DNA of 21,497 nt. Source: Thermoplasmata archaeon (lineage in GTDB: Archaea; Thermoplasmatota; Thermoplasmata; Lutacidiplasmatales; UBA184). This document shows, piece after piece, positions 6,521 to 15,179 of this stretch. How positions within the stretch are numbered: the stretch's first letter is position 1; each line of letters opens with the position of its first letter. The notes under the pieces are model-generated. The model had not been told where the DNA came from. It saw nothing but the letters and a program-made list of their open reading frames with translations, and made no database searches. The stretch covers positions 1 to 21,497 of the forward strand of contig JASHUV010000051.1 in NCBI GenBank assembly GCA_030039825.1, given 5' to 3'. The position numbers were made by a program, and so were the translations under genes.

Positions 6521-7496
6521 GTGAGCGCGGGCGCCGACCCCGTCGCTCGGCGCCGCTCCGCCCGCGCTCGAGCGCCGCGCCGACCATGAGGGGGAAGAGC
6601 GCCGTCACGTCGCCCGGGACCGTCGTGTGCCGCGCCGACGGCTTCACCTTCCCCCAGGAGATCGCCTCCCGCGTCCTCGCGCCGGAGAGCGAACCGTCCC
6701 ACTCGACGGCGCTCGTGAGGTAGAGGGCGGCGTCGAGGCCGTCGCGGAACTGGTTCCACCAGATGGTGTGGTGCTTGGAGATCCCGCCCCCGAGCATGAT
6801 CGCCCCGGAGCGCGTCGCGCCGAAGACGAGGTCGGAGATCCGCTGCTCGTCGTCGAAGAGGTCGAGGGAGAGCCCCTTGTGGGACTGCCAGAAGAGCCAG
6901 AGCTGGGAGCCGACGGCGCCGTCGGTGATGCCGGGGACGAAGACCGGGATCCTCCGCTCGTAGGCGGCCCGGCAGAGGCTGTCGCGGCCGCGCTCGGGGC
7001 CCATCGACTCGCCGATCGCCCAGACGAGCTCCCGCGTCGAGAGAGCGCGGACCCCGGCGCGCCACAGGCGGGCGAGGAGCGCCTGCATCCGCACTTCGAC
7101 GATCCGACCGTAGTTCGCGTGCGGGATCACGATGTTCCCGAGCCGGTAGAGCCCCCGGCGGTGCAGCTTCGCGTCGTCGAGCTCCCACGCGCCGTGGTAG
7201 TAGGGCCGGTACGCCCGGGCGAGGTCGTGGTCGAGCGTCCCGCAGGTCGTGATCACGGCCCCGATCCGGCCCGTGCGGAGGAGCTCGAGGAGGACGCCGC
7301 GCGTCCCGGTGGCGACGAGGTCGGCGGGGAAGGACAGGAAGAGCGTCATCGACCGGTCGGCGAGCATGTCGCTGAGCAGGGCCACGCCGTCGGCGAGCTC
7401 CTTCCCGCTGAAGCCGCCGGCCGCCTCCATGCGCCGGACGAGCGCGTCGAGGCCGGGCCCGTCGGACAGGCGGATGTCCTCGACCTTCCGGGGCAC
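6516..7496 (-). CDS. dys: Deoxyhypusine synthase
   Basis: A 326-residue NAD-dependent enzyme that moves the aminobutyl group of spermidine to a lysine of aIF5A, the first step of hypusine formation. Diagnostic motifs are ITTCGTLDHDLAR (82-94), GNIVIPHANY (120-129), GITDGAVGSQLW (189-200), the catalytic-lysine loop MLGGGISKHH (234-243, Lys241), EWDGSLSGA (265-273) and SWGKVKP (280-286). Length fits the family. The GTG at 7496 is supported by GGAGAAGGGAGA just upstream and by the expected N-terminus. Residues 310-326 are an Arg-rich tail. The gene follows the presenilin-like gene by 13 nt and is third in the aIF2-beta operon. The aIF5A substrate gene is not in the window. Confidence 0.97.
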   Translation of the reverse strand: MPRKVEDIRLSDGPGLDALVRRMEAAGGFSGKELADGVALLSDMLADRSMTLFLSFPADLVATGTRGVLLELLRTGRIGAVITTCGTLDHDLARAYRPYYHGAWELDDAKLHRRGLYRLGNIVIPHANYGRIVEVRMQALLARLWRAGVRALSTRELVWAIGESMGPERGRDSLCRAAYERRIPVFVPGITDGAVGSQLWLFWQSHKGLSLDLFDDEQRISDLVFGATRSGAIMLGGGISKHHTIWWNQFRDGLDAALYLTSAVEWDGSLSGARTREAISWGKVKPSARHTTVPGDVTALFPLMVGAALERGRSGAERRGRRPRSP

Positions 7497-7509
7497 GGTC
7501 TCCCTTCTC

Positions 7510-8484
7510 CTACAACCCCAGGCCGAGGCCGGTCGAGCGGTAGACGACGAGGAAGGCGAGCACGTACCCGACGAGCGCGCCGCCGTTGAGGAACGGGAGA
7601 CCGGCCTGGGCGTTCCCGCGGTTCACGAGGGCCATGAGGCCGGAGTAGCCGACGAGGGCGCCGGCGAGCGTCCCGATCGCGACCAGGAGGTTCGGCCCGA
7701 TCCCGAGGAGGAGGGGGGCCGTCGGGAGCCAGGCGAACGCCGAGGCGACGAGCGTCCCGGGGATCACGACGTCCCCGAGCCCCATGAAGACGGCCTCGCG
7801 GCCGACCCCGGCCCCGGGTTCGGCGGACCGGGCCTTGAGGGGCGGCGCGTTCGGGTAGTCGTACCCCGCGCTCGACGGCATCACCATCAGGATCGGGAGC
7901 TTCATGTCGACGACGACGTCGGCGAGCGAGAGCATGTGCTTCGTGCGGTAGACGGCGATGTAGTCGTAGACGGCGAGGCCGATCAGGAGGAGGAAGGCCG
8001 GGAGGATCCCGAGGGAGATCCCGAGGATGGCGATGAGCGCGCCCCCGGCGAGGAACGCCGCGAGGTCGACGATGTACCACTGAGGCTCGATGAGGAGCGC
8101 GAGGAGGAGCGCCACCGCCACGATGTCGGCGAGGGGGAGGGAGAGGTCGACGTACAGCGCCGCGCCGTAGGGCATCATGTAGGTCGCCGGCGGGAGGAGG
8201 AGGGCGAAGGCGGCCTGCAGGGTGATCGAGAGCGACGCCGTCATCCCGAGCAGGACGAGCCAGCGGATCGTCGCGAGGCCGCCCCGCCGGCGCGCCACGA
8301 AGAGGATGATGAGCGGGGCGAGGACGATGAGCGCGATCAGGTAGATCGGGGTCACCACGCTCGTCGACCCGGAGGAGGAGGTCGTGGCGAGCCCCGCGGA
8401 GCGGAACGGCAGGGCGAGCGCGAGGGCGACGACCTGGGCGCCGACGAACAGACCGAGCAGGCCGAGCGAACGGATCCCCCGCAT
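7510..8484 (-). CDS. Presenilin/SPP-type intramembrane aspartyl protease (archaeal PSH, A22 family)
   Basis: A 324-residue polytopic protein with about nine TM segments. The three family signatures are present in order: YD within AVYDYIAVYRTKHM (171-184, Asp174), GxGD within FMGLGDVVIP (233-242, Asp238), and a PAL-equivalent GLPFLNGGAL (295-304). The spacing between YD and GxGD holds the usual hydrophilic loop (205-230). Known homologues cut membrane-spanning helices, such as signal peptide remnants, inside the bilayer. The ATG at 8484 lies 7 nt after the aIF2-beta stop, so the gene is co-transcribed with initiation factor and deoxyhypusine synthase. Substrates in this organism are unknown. 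Confidence 0.94.
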   Translation of the reverse strand: MRGIRSLGLLGLFVGAQVVALALALPFRSAGLATTSSSGSTSVVTPIYLIALIVLAPLIILFVARRRGGLATIRWLVLLGMTASLSITLQAAFALLLPPATYMMPYGAALYVDLSLPLADIVAVALLLALLIEPQWYIVDLAAFLAGGALIAILGISLGILPAFLLLIGLAVYDYIAVYRTKHMLSLADVVVDMKLPILMVMPSSAGYDYPNAPPLKARSAEPGAGVGREAVFMGLGDVVIPGTLVASAFAWLPTAPLLLGIGPNLLVAIGTLAGALVGYSGLMALVNRGNAQAGLPFLNGGALVGYVLAFLVVYRSTGLGLGL

Positions 8485-8491
8485 CGGGAGC

Positions 8492-9112
8492 CTACGGCTG
8501 GACGATGGCGTAGGCGTTGTTGCCGAGGACCTTCGTGATCTTCGCGTTCACGGCGGCGCCCCGCTGGGTCGCGCCCGTGACGAAGATGACGAACCCCTCG
8601 CGCTTCGCGACGCCGTCGCCCCGGCGCCCGACATCCTCGATGACGAGCCGGTAGACCTCGCCGACGACGACCGGGGTCTTCGGCTTCACCGGCTCGACGG
8701 TCCGTCGGACCGTCACGGGTCGCTGCGCGCCGCACGCCTCGCAGATGAGGAGGGTGAGCTTCCCGTCCTTCGCGAGGTGGGTGTCCGGCCGCTGGCACTC
8801 CGAGCAGATGACGTACTTGTCGGCGTACTCCCGCAGGCGCTGCGCCACCTGCTCGCGGCTCGCGCGGGACTTGAGGACGCCCCTCGGCAGGTCGAGGACC
8901 CCGGGCGCGCCGAGCTCCCGGGCGAGGTAGCCCATCACGTGGTCGGGCTCGCGGCGGAGGACGTCGGCGATGTCCTTGAAGTTGCGGATGACGGTGTTCT
9001 TCCCGTCGATCATGACGTCGGGGTCGGGTATCTGGAAGCGCTCGGTCGCCACCCGGACCGGCGGCAATCGGGCGTGCGCCCGGTCCAGGAGGGCCCGATA
9101 ATCCGCCGCCAT
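8492..9112 (-). CDS. Translation initiation factor aIF2 subunit beta with C-terminal TRAM domain
   Basis: A 206-residue protein. The core at 1-135 matches aIF2-beta: YRALLDRAHARLP (5-17), the RFQIPDPDVMIDGKNTVIRN segment (25-44), a wHTH-like alpha/beta domain, and a C2-C2 zinc ribbon with Cys103, Cys106, Cys124 and Cys127. It is part of the heterotrimer that brings initiator Met-tRNA to the ribosome. Residues 145-205 form a TRAM RNA-binding domain (GEVYRLVIEDVGRRGDGVAK and VNAKITKVLGNNAYAIV). Shorter archaeal versions of about 140 residues lack this extension. The ATG at 9112 is fixed by the conserved N-terminus; the frame is open further upstream but that part is Arg-rich and out of family. 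First gene of an apparent three-gene operon with its own TATA-like box. Confidence 0.95.
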   Translation of the reverse strand: MAADYRALLDRAHARLPPVRVATERFQIPDPDVMIDGKNTVIRNFKDIADVLRREPDHVMGYLARELGAPGVLDLPRGVLKSRASREQVAQRLREYADKYVICSECQRPDTHLAKDGKLTLLICEACGAQRPVTVRRTVEPVKPKTPVVVGEVYRLVIEDVGRRGDGVAKREGFVIFVTGATQRGAAVNAKITKVLGNNAYAIVQP

Positions 9113-9142
9113 AACGACCCGGGCGGCGTCCACCCGGGGTCG

Positions 9143-9150
9143 CCTTAAGA
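9143..9150 (-). promoter_or_regulatory. TATA-like box for the aIF2-beta operon
   Basis: TCTTAAGG on the minus strand is an AT-rich patch centred about 34 nt before the ATG at 9112, overlapping the TAA stop of the HAD gene. It would give a leader of less than 10 nt. The 32-nt gap is the first true break in the leftward gene chain coming from 15961. Confidence 0.4.
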
Positions 9151-9828
9151 CGGTTCCGACGGGGGCCCTCGCGACGGGGCCGTCCCCTCGGCGAGCAGAG
9201 GGGCGAGGGCCTGGGCGAGGTCCCTCTCTTCGAGCACGAGCGTGGCCGCGTTCCGGACCGCGGCGTCCACGGGCCGGTAGGCGACGCCGATCCGCGACCG
9301 GCGGAAGAGGCCGACGTCGATCTCCGAGTTCCCGACCGAGGCGGTCTCCTCCGGCGGGACGCCGAGCTGCTCCTGGATGCCGGCGAGCACGCTCTCCTTC
9401 GAGCGGATCGGCACGCGGATGATCCCCTCCCCGGTGAGACGCCCGTCGGCCGTGGTCCGGAACCCGTTCGCGAGGACGTAGTCGATCCCGAGCTCCCGAC
9501 CGATCCGCCGGGCGAGGAGGTCGATCCCGCCGCTCACGATCGCTGTCCGGACCCCCCGGGCGGCGAGGCCGCCCACGAGCTCGCGGGCCCCGGGCACGTG
9601 ACGCGCGGGAGCGAGGATCCTCTCGAGGTCGAAGACGGAGAGGTCCGGCGCGTGGCGTCGCCACTTGACGATGTCCCGCCGAACGAACTCCTCGTCGTCG
9701 ATCGCGCCGGCGAGGAACGCCCCGAGCGCCTCGGCGTTCGAGTCGTGGAAGTGCTCGTGGACGGCCTGCCAGCTCGAGACGAGGTCGACGAGCGTCCCGT
9801 CCATGTCGAAGGCGACGAGCCTAAGCAT
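9145..9828 (-). CDS. HAD-family phosphatase, phosphoserine phosphatase-like
   Basis: A 227-residue haloacid dehalogenase hydrolase. Motif I is FDMDGTLVD (7-15; nucleophile Asp8, acid/base Asp10). The cap at 16-80 is helical, as in SerB-like enzymes. Motif II is IVSGG (97-101, Ser99), motif III Lys144 in RSKESVL, and motif IV SVGNSEID (164-171), with Asn167 where many relatives have Asp, and Asp171 as a metal ligand. It likely removes phosphate from a small metabolite such as phosphoserine, but the substrate is unproven. The ATG at 9828 is chosen because MLRLVAFDMDG starts the fold; it overlaps the aldo/keto reductase end by 8 nt. Last gene of the chain that starts with the ABC ATPase. Confidence 0.9.
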   Translation of the reverse strand: MLRLVAFDMDGTLVDLVSSWQAVHEHFHDSNAEALGAFLAGAIDDEEFVRRDIVKWRRHAPDLSVFDLERILAPARHVPGARELVGGLAARGVRTAIVSGGIDLLARRIGRELGIDYVLANGFRTTADGRLTGEGIIRVPIRSKESVLAGIQEQLGVPPEETASVGNSEIDVGLFRRSRIGVAYRPVDAAVRNAATLVLEERDLAQALAPLLAEGTAPSRGPPSEPS

Positions 9829-10831
9829 CCGGATCCCCGAGGGCGATCCGGTCGGCCCGCGCGAGGACCTCGGAGGAGGGCGGCGGGCCGGTGAACGCAT
9901 CGACGATCGCATCGACCTGCTCCGGTGAGCTCGCGCCGAACAGCGGCGCGGCGCCCTGCTCGCGGAGCCAGTGGAGCGCGACCGCGGCCATCGGCACCCC
10001 GGCCTCCTTCGCGACGTCCCGGATCCGCCGGGCGCGCGCCAGGACCCCGGGCAGGGACTCGTCGTCGAGCAGGCGGTGGGTGAACCTCCGGACCTCCGGG
10101 GGAGCCCGAGCGCCGTCGAGGTAGCGACCGGCGAGCAGGCCGCGCAGGAGCGGCGTGTACGCCTCGAGGAGGATGCCGTGGCGGCGGCAGAAGTCGCGGA
10201 TCGGCGTCGCGTCGTCCCGGTCGAACAGGTTGTAGCGGATCTGGTTCACCGCGAGCGGCGCCTCCTGGAGCGCCTCCCGGGCCGCCTCGAGCTCCGCGAG
10301 GCCGAAGTTGGAGACGCCGATCGCGCCGACCCGGCCCTCCTTCCAGAGCGCCTCGAGGGCCGGCATCGTCTCGGCGATCGGGACCCGCGGGTCGGGGGCG
10401 TGCACGAGAAAGAGGTCGACGGAACGCCGCCCGAGCCTCTGGAGGCTCCCGGTCAGCGCCGCCCGGACCTGGTTCGGGCGGAGATGCTCCCAGGAGACCT
10501 TGGTGACGACGAACGGGGGCGGGGCCGGCGGCTTGGCCGCGAGGGCGTCGCCCAGGAGGCGCTCGGACCGCCCGCTCCCGTAGACCTCCGCGGTGTCGAA
10601 CCATCTCAACCCGCGCTCGAAGGCCCGGCCGATCGCCGCCCGGGTGCGGACCTCGTCGGCCGGCTCCCACCGCCCGACCGACCACAGCCCGAGCCCGAGC
10701 GGCGGGTGCCACGGGCCGTTCTTGCCGAGCGGTACCCCGGCCGACAGGGCCGTCGCGTCGCCGAGGGGGGGAGGGGTCGCGCGGGGCCGGGCCGCCCGCT
10801 TCGCCGGCCCCCGGGCGGCCGGCGGCGTCAC
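9821..10831 (-). CDS. Aldo/keto reductase
   Basis: A 336-residue NADPH-dependent oxidoreductase with the (alpha/beta)8 AKR fold. The catalytic tetrad is visible: Asp79 and Tyr84 in WFDTAEVYGSG, Lys111 in FVVTKVSW and His144 in LFLVHAPDP. The GVSNFG and LAVNQIRYNLFDR motifs follow, and the C-terminus has GASSPEQVDAIV for cofactor binding. Residues 1-40 are an Arg/Pro-rich extension with no counterpart in typical members. The GTG at 10831 overlaps the valS stop by 4 nt (GTGA), which supports it as the start; no better in-frame start precedes the fold. The frame remains open far upstream but only as the opposite phase of valS. The substrate cannot be told. Confidence 0.92.
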   Translation of the reverse strand: MTPPAARGPAKRAARPRATPPPLGDATALSAGVPLGKNGPWHPPLGLGLWSVGRWEPADEVRTRAAIGRAFERGLRWFDTAEVYGSGRSERLLGDALAAKPPAPPPFVVTKVSWEHLRPNQVRAALTGSLQRLGRRSVDLFLVHAPDPRVPIAETMPALEALWKEGRVGAIGVSNFGLAELEAAREALQEAPLAVNQIRYNLFDRDDATPIRDFCRRHGILLEAYTPLLRGLLAGRYLDGARAPPEVRRFTHRLLDDESLPGVLARARRIRDVAKEAGVPMAAVALHWLREQGAAPLFGASSPEQVDAIVDAFTGPPPSSEVLARADRIALGDPDA

Positions 10832-13503
10832 GGGCCCCCCGAGGGCGCGGACGCGGGGGCGCCGTCGATCCGGCGGATGCGGTCGGAGAGCTCGCGCGCC
10901 TTCTCCTCCGCCTCCGCGACGACGTGGGCCGGCGCCCGGGCCCGGAAGCCCTCGTCGGCGAGTCGGGCCCGTGTCCGGTCGAGGATCGTCTGGAGCTTCT
11001 CCCGCTCGCGCGCGAGCCCGCCCGCCGGGCCGAGCGACGCGGCCGGCCGGACCAGGAAGTACTCGCCGTGCGGGGTGACGGACCGGGCGGCCCCCTCCGG
11101 GGCCCCCGACGACTCGGCGATCCACGTCACCCGCGACACCCGGCCGAGGCGGGTGAGGAGGTCGGAGCGGGCGAGGAGGATCCGCTCGCTCTCCGGGGAG
11201 GTCGGAAGGAGACGCGCTTCGGGGAGCTCGGCCGCGGGCACGTCGGCCTCGGCGCGCAGGTTCCGGAGGGTCCGGATCCCGTCCCAGAGGACCTCCATCG
11301 CCGCGACGGCCTCCGGGTCGGCGGGAGCGTCGGCGGGGAGCGGCCAGGGCGACACGGCGAGCCACTCGCCCTCGTGCGGAAGGGCGTGCCACAGCTCCTC
11401 GGTCACGTGAGGGACGAACGGATGGAGGAGACGGAGCGTCCGTTCGAGGACGAAGAGGAGGACGGCCCGGGCGTCCCGCTGGGCGATCTCGCCCCGGTCC
11501 CCTCGGAGGGCGTCCTTCGCCATCTCGACGTAGCGGTCCGCGACGTCGTGCCAGAGGAACTGGTAGAGGAGCGACGCGGCGACCGTGGGCTCGAACCCGT
11601 CGAGCGCGGCATCGACCGACTCCGCGGTCGCCCGCCAGCGGGCGAGGATCCACCGGTTCTCGAGCGCGCTCCCCGGGTCGAGATCGGGGGCGCGCCCCGG
11701 CGCCGCGGCGCCGTCCGGGAGGTGACCGAGCAGGAAGCGCCCGAGGTTCCAGATCTTCGTCAGGAAGTTCCGCCCGCCCTCGAGCGTCGCCTCGGTGAAC
11801 GGGCCGTCCTGGTCGACCGGGTTCGGGTGGAGGAGAGCGAAGCGGAGGGCGTCGGCCCCGGTCCTCCGGATGAGGTCGAGCGGCTCGGGGGAGTTCCCGA
11901 GGTGCTTCGACATCTTCCGCCCGGTCTCGTCCCGGAGCATGCCGGTGAAGTAGACGTGGTCGAACGGCGGGCCGCCGGCGAAGCGGGCGCCGGCCATCAT
12001 CATCCGGGCGACCCAGAAGAACATGATGTCCCGGCCCGTGACGAGCACGCTCGTCGGGTAGTACCGGGCGAGCTCGGGGGTCCGCTCCGGCCAGCCGAGC
12101 GTGACGAACGGCCAGAGCCAGGAGGTGAACCAGGTGTCGAGGACGTCCGGATCGGGGCGGAGCCGGCGGCCCTCGCACTTCGGGCAGGCGTCCGGCGGGT
12201 CGACCGAGGCGATGACCTCGCCGCAGGTCTCGCAGTAGTGGACCGGGATGGCGTGGCCCCACACGACCTGGCGAGAGATGCACCAGTCCTCGAGGCTCTC
12301 CACCCACCGGAAGAACGTGAGCTCCCAGCGATCGGGGTGGATCCGGACCGCCCCGGTCCGCACCGCCTCCACCGCCGGCGGCGCGAGGGCGCCGAGCCTC
12401 ACGAACCACTGCGTCGAGAGACGCGGTTCGATCACGTCGTCCGAGCGCTCCGATCGCGCGACGGAGTGACGGTACGGCTCCCGCCGGACGATCGCGCCGG
12501 CCGCCTCGAGCGCGGTCGTGACGAGCTCCCTCGCGACGGCCCGGTCCACCCCGCGGTACGCCTCCGGGACGTTCTCCCCGGAGAGCCGCCCGGCCTCGTC
12601 GAGGATCGTGGGGGGGGCTCCGAGCTCGGGGTGGCGGCGGCCGATCTCGTGGTCGAGCAGGTCGTGCGCGGGGGTCACCTTGAGCGCCCCGTTTCCGAAG
12701 TCGCGGTCGATCGCCGCGTCGGCGATCACGGGCACCGGACGGTCGACGAGCGGGACGCGGACCTTCCGGCCGATCGCGCCCGCGTGGCGCGGGTCGTCGG
12801 GGTGGACGGCGACGGCGACGTCGCCGAAGATCGTCTCGGGCCGGACCGTCGCGACGACGAGGCCCCCGGGGCTCCCGTCCTCCCAGCGGTAGCAGAGGTA
12901 GAGGAGCTCCGCCGCCTCCTCGCGGTGGACGACCTCGAGGTTCGAGACCGCGGTGCGGAGCCGCGGATCCCAGTTGACGATGCGCTCCCCGCGGTAGAGG
13001 AGGCCGTCCCGGAAGAGGCGGACGAAGACCTCCCGGGTCGCCCGGACGCTCCGTTCGTCCATCGTGTAGCGGTAGCGCGTCCAGTCGACGGAGAATCCGG
13101 CGGCGACCGTCTGCGCGCGGATCGTCGCCTCGCGGGCCTCCTTCCACCGCCCGATCTGCTCGAGGATCCTCTCGCGCGGCAGGTCCTCGAGGCGGACGTT
13201 CTCCTTCGCGAGATGGCGCCGGACCGCCACCTGGGTGGCGAGCCCGGCGTGGTCGAGCCCGGGGAGCCAGAGGACGGCGGCCCCCTTCATCCGCTGGCGG
13301 CGCGCGAGGACGTCCATCACGGTGTCCCCGAGCATGTGCCCGAGGGTGAGCACCCCGGTGACGTTCGGGGGCGGCAGGACGATCGCGAAGCGAGGTCCCG
13401 CCGGGGCCGAGGGGGCCGTGAAGAGGCCCGCCTCGGCCCACCCGGACTGCCAGCGGCGCTCGACCTCCCCGGGGTCGAACCGCGACGGGATCTCCTTCGG
13501 CAT
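10828..13503 (-). CDS. valS: Valyl-tRNA synthetase, bacterial-type (type 1)
   Basis: An 891-residue class I synthetase that charges tRNA-Val. The HIGH-equivalent is TLGH (53-56) in NVTGVLTLGHMLGDT. WLPGLDHAGLATQ (79-91) is bacterial-style; archaeal enzymes usually have GxDDNGLPTE here. VVATVRPETIFGD marks the editing domain. A zinc-type cluster holds Cys424, Cys427, Cys440 and Cys443. The KMSKS loop is KMSKH (530-534). An anticodon-binding domain and a C-terminal coiled-coil arm (about 830-885, with DEGFRARAPAHVV) complete a type 1 layout. The ATG at 13503 shares one base with the permease stop (TGATG). The next gene overlaps by 4 nt. Probably acquired from bacteria; a second, archaeal-type valS elsewhere cannot be excluded. 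Confidence 0.96.
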   Translation of the reverse strand: MPKEIPSRFDPGEVERRWQSGWAEAGLFTAPSAPAGPRFAIVLPPPNVTGVLTLGHMLGDTVMDVLARRQRMKGAAVLWLPGLDHAGLATQVAVRRHLAKENVRLEDLPRERILEQIGRWKEAREATIRAQTVAAGFSVDWTRYRYTMDERSVRATREVFVRLFRDGLLYRGERIVNWDPRLRTAVSNLEVVHREEAAELLYLCYRWEDGSPGGLVVATVRPETIFGDVAVAVHPDDPRHAGAIGRKVRVPLVDRPVPVIADAAIDRDFGNGALKVTPAHDLLDHEIGRRHPELGAPPTILDEAGRLSGENVPEAYRGVDRAVARELVTTALEAAGAIVRREPYRHSVARSERSDDVIEPRLSTQWFVRLGALAPPAVEAVRTGAVRIHPDRWELTFFRWVESLEDWCISRQVVWGHAIPVHYCETCGEVIASVDPPDACPKCEGRRLRPDPDVLDTWFTSWLWPFVTLGWPERTPELARYYPTSVLVTGRDIMFFWVARMMMAGARFAGGPPFDHVYFTGMLRDETGRKMSKHLGNSPEPLDLIRRTGADALRFALLHPNPVDQDGPFTEATLEGGRNFLTKIWNLGRFLLGHLPDGAAAPGRAPDLDPGSALENRWILARWRATAESVDAALDGFEPTVAASLLYQFLWHDVADRYVEMAKDALRGDRGEIAQRDARAVLLFVLERTLRLLHPFVPHVTEELWHALPHEGEWLAVSPWPLPADAPADPEAVAAMEVLWDGIRTLRNLRAEADVPAAELPEARLLPTSPESERILLARSDLLTRLGRVSRVTWIAESSGAPEGAARSVTPHGEYFLVRPAASLGPAGGLAREREKLQTILDRTRARLADEGFRARAPAHVVAEAEEKARELSDRIRRIDGAPASAPSGGP

Positions 13504-15179
13504 CAGCGCGGGCGGGGACGGAGCGCGAGGAGAGAAAACCCTGCCGCCGCGGCGAGTTCGGCGAGGGCGAGGACCGCCATCCGGGCGACGCTGTCGAGCG
13601 GCCCGAGCCCGGTCGCGAAGGCGTAGAGCACGAGCGGCGCGCCGGCGACCACCACTCCCGGGATCGCCACCCCGGCCGTCCACCAGCTCCCGGCGTAGAG
13701 GTTCGGGATGGGGAGGTTCCGCCGACGGGCGACGCGGCTCAACAGGGCGAGCTCGGCGAGGGCCGCCGCCACGACGGCGGGGAGCTCCGCGGCGACGAAG
13801 AGGGCGAAATCGATCGGGGCGAACAGGTGGACGAGCGTGATCGCGAGGACCGTCCCCGACGCGATCAGGTAGAGGCCGGCGACGAGGCCGACCTTCGCCG
13901 CCAAGAGGGAGGTCTCGCGGAGCGGCAGCACCCGCGTGTAGGAGTACCCGACGAGCTCGATGGCGAAGAACGCCGGACCGAAGAACGTCGCGACCAGCGC
14001 GGCCGTGGCGACCGCCGCCGCGGCGATCCGGAAGGTGTCGGCAGGGAGCGGGGCGCTCGCCGCGGTCCAGAGCCCGATCGCCATCGCGTCGAGGACCGGC
14101 AGGAGGATGAGGAAGGCGTACGCCGGGGTGCGGGAGGCGACCCTCAGGTCCTTGACGACGACGGAGAGCGACGGTCGGTGCGTCCCGAGGGCCCCCGGGG
14201 GGCGATCGAGGAGCTGCGTCGCGCTCCGGACCGAGGCGATCGCGTGCAGGTTCGAGCGCAGCCACCGGACCGCGCCGAACGTCGCGAGGGCGTACGCCCC
14301 GATCGCCACCAGGACCGCGGCCAGCGCGACGACGCCGGAGGCGAAGACGGAGCTCGGACCCGACGCGAGGAGCGCCGGCCCCGCCGCGAAGGCGAACGGA
14401 TAGCTCGCGAGGAGGGCGACGAGCGCCCAGGCGGGTCCCCGGGCCGCCAGGGCGGAGATCCCGCCGAGGACGCCGGGGCCCGCGGAGATCGTCGCGTAGA
14501 GGGCGAAGGCGGGGATCGCCCAGAGGAGGAGGTAGGCCCACCGGCGGACCGCCGCGCTCCGCCCTCCGGGCGACCCGTGGACGTTCCGGACGACGAAGCG
14601 CCCGGTCGCGAGCGAGAGCGCGAACGCGAGGACGATCACCGAGGCGACGCCGGGGAGGACCGCGAGGCCGGCGAGGGGCGAGCGGAGCGCGGCGCCGACC
14701 GCGACCGGGGTCACGATGAGGGCGGTCGCGGCCGGCAGGTCGAAGAGCCGCAGGAAGAGGAGGAAGGTGGTCCGGTCGAGGACCTCGGCGTCGATCGGGA
14801 GGCTCTCGAGCGCCGGGAAGATCGGGGAGGTCAGGAACGTGGGCAGGATCTGCAGGCTCGTCCACCACAGGAGGGTGAGCTCGAGGGCGAGGAGCGCCCC
14901 GAGGAGCGCGGTCTCGTAGAGCACCGGGGGGAGGCCGGGGGCGAGCAGGCCGCGGACGTCCGGTCGCATTAGGGCCGACGCGCCGAGCGCGAGGAGCGCG
15001 AGCAGGGCCGCCACGAGCGCCTTGCTCTGCGTGGCCCGCCGCCGCGAGCGGGGGGCGAGCTCCTCGGGGGGGATCGACGGCGGCAGGTTCCCCTGCCGGA
15101 CGGCGTAGATCGCCTCGTAGGCGAGCTCGGGGAAGACCGCCCCCTGCAGCCGGTACGCCTCGGACCAGGCGCCCTTCAT
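13503..15179 (-). CDS. ABC transporter permease, ABC-2-like, ~12 TM
   Basis: A 558-residue integral membrane protein with a cytoplasmic N-terminus (1-53, with PRSRRR at 43-48) and roughly a dozen hydrophobic segments, the first at 54-70 and the last near 530-552. Two halves are separated by a hydrophilic region at 303-350, giving a 6+6 layout often seen in large ABC-2 exporter permeases. No motif reveals the substrate. The ATG at 15179 overlaps the ATPase stop by 4 nt, so the two are almost certainly one transporter. The 3' end overlaps valS by one base. The strong Ala/Leu bias makes homology calls by eye unreliable; the function rests on context. Confidence 0.85.
   Translation of the reverse strand: MKGAWSEAYRLQGAVFPELAYEAIYAVRQGNLPPSIPPEELAPRSRRRATQSKALVAALLALLALGASALMRPDVRGLLAPGLPPVLYETALLGALLALELTLLWWTSLQILPTFLTSPIFPALESLPIDAEVLDRTTFLLFLRLFDLPAATALIVTPVAVGAALRSPLAGLAVLPGVASVIVLAFALSLATGRFVVRNVHGSPGGRSAAVRRWAYLLLWAIPAFALYATISAGPGVLGGISALAARGPAWALVALLASYPFAFAAGPALLASGPSSVFASGVVALAAVLVAIGAYALATFGAVRWLRSNLHAIASVRSATQLLDRPPGALGTHRPSLSVVVKDLRVASRTPAYAFLILLPVLDAMAIGLWTAASAPLPADTFRIAAAAVATAALVATFFGPAFFAIELVGYSYTRVLPLRETSLLAAKVGLVAGLYLIASGTVLAITLVHLFAPIDFALFVAAELPAVVAAALAELALLSRVARRRNLPIPNLYAGSWWTAGVAIPGVVVAGAPLVLYAFATGLGPLDSVARMAVLALAELAAAAGFSLLALRPRPR

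Noticed and set aside
10924..13626. 900-codon open frame on the + strand opposite valS
   Set aside because: Low-complexity Arg/Glu/Gly/Pro translation; the minus strand encodes clear ValRS motifs throughout.
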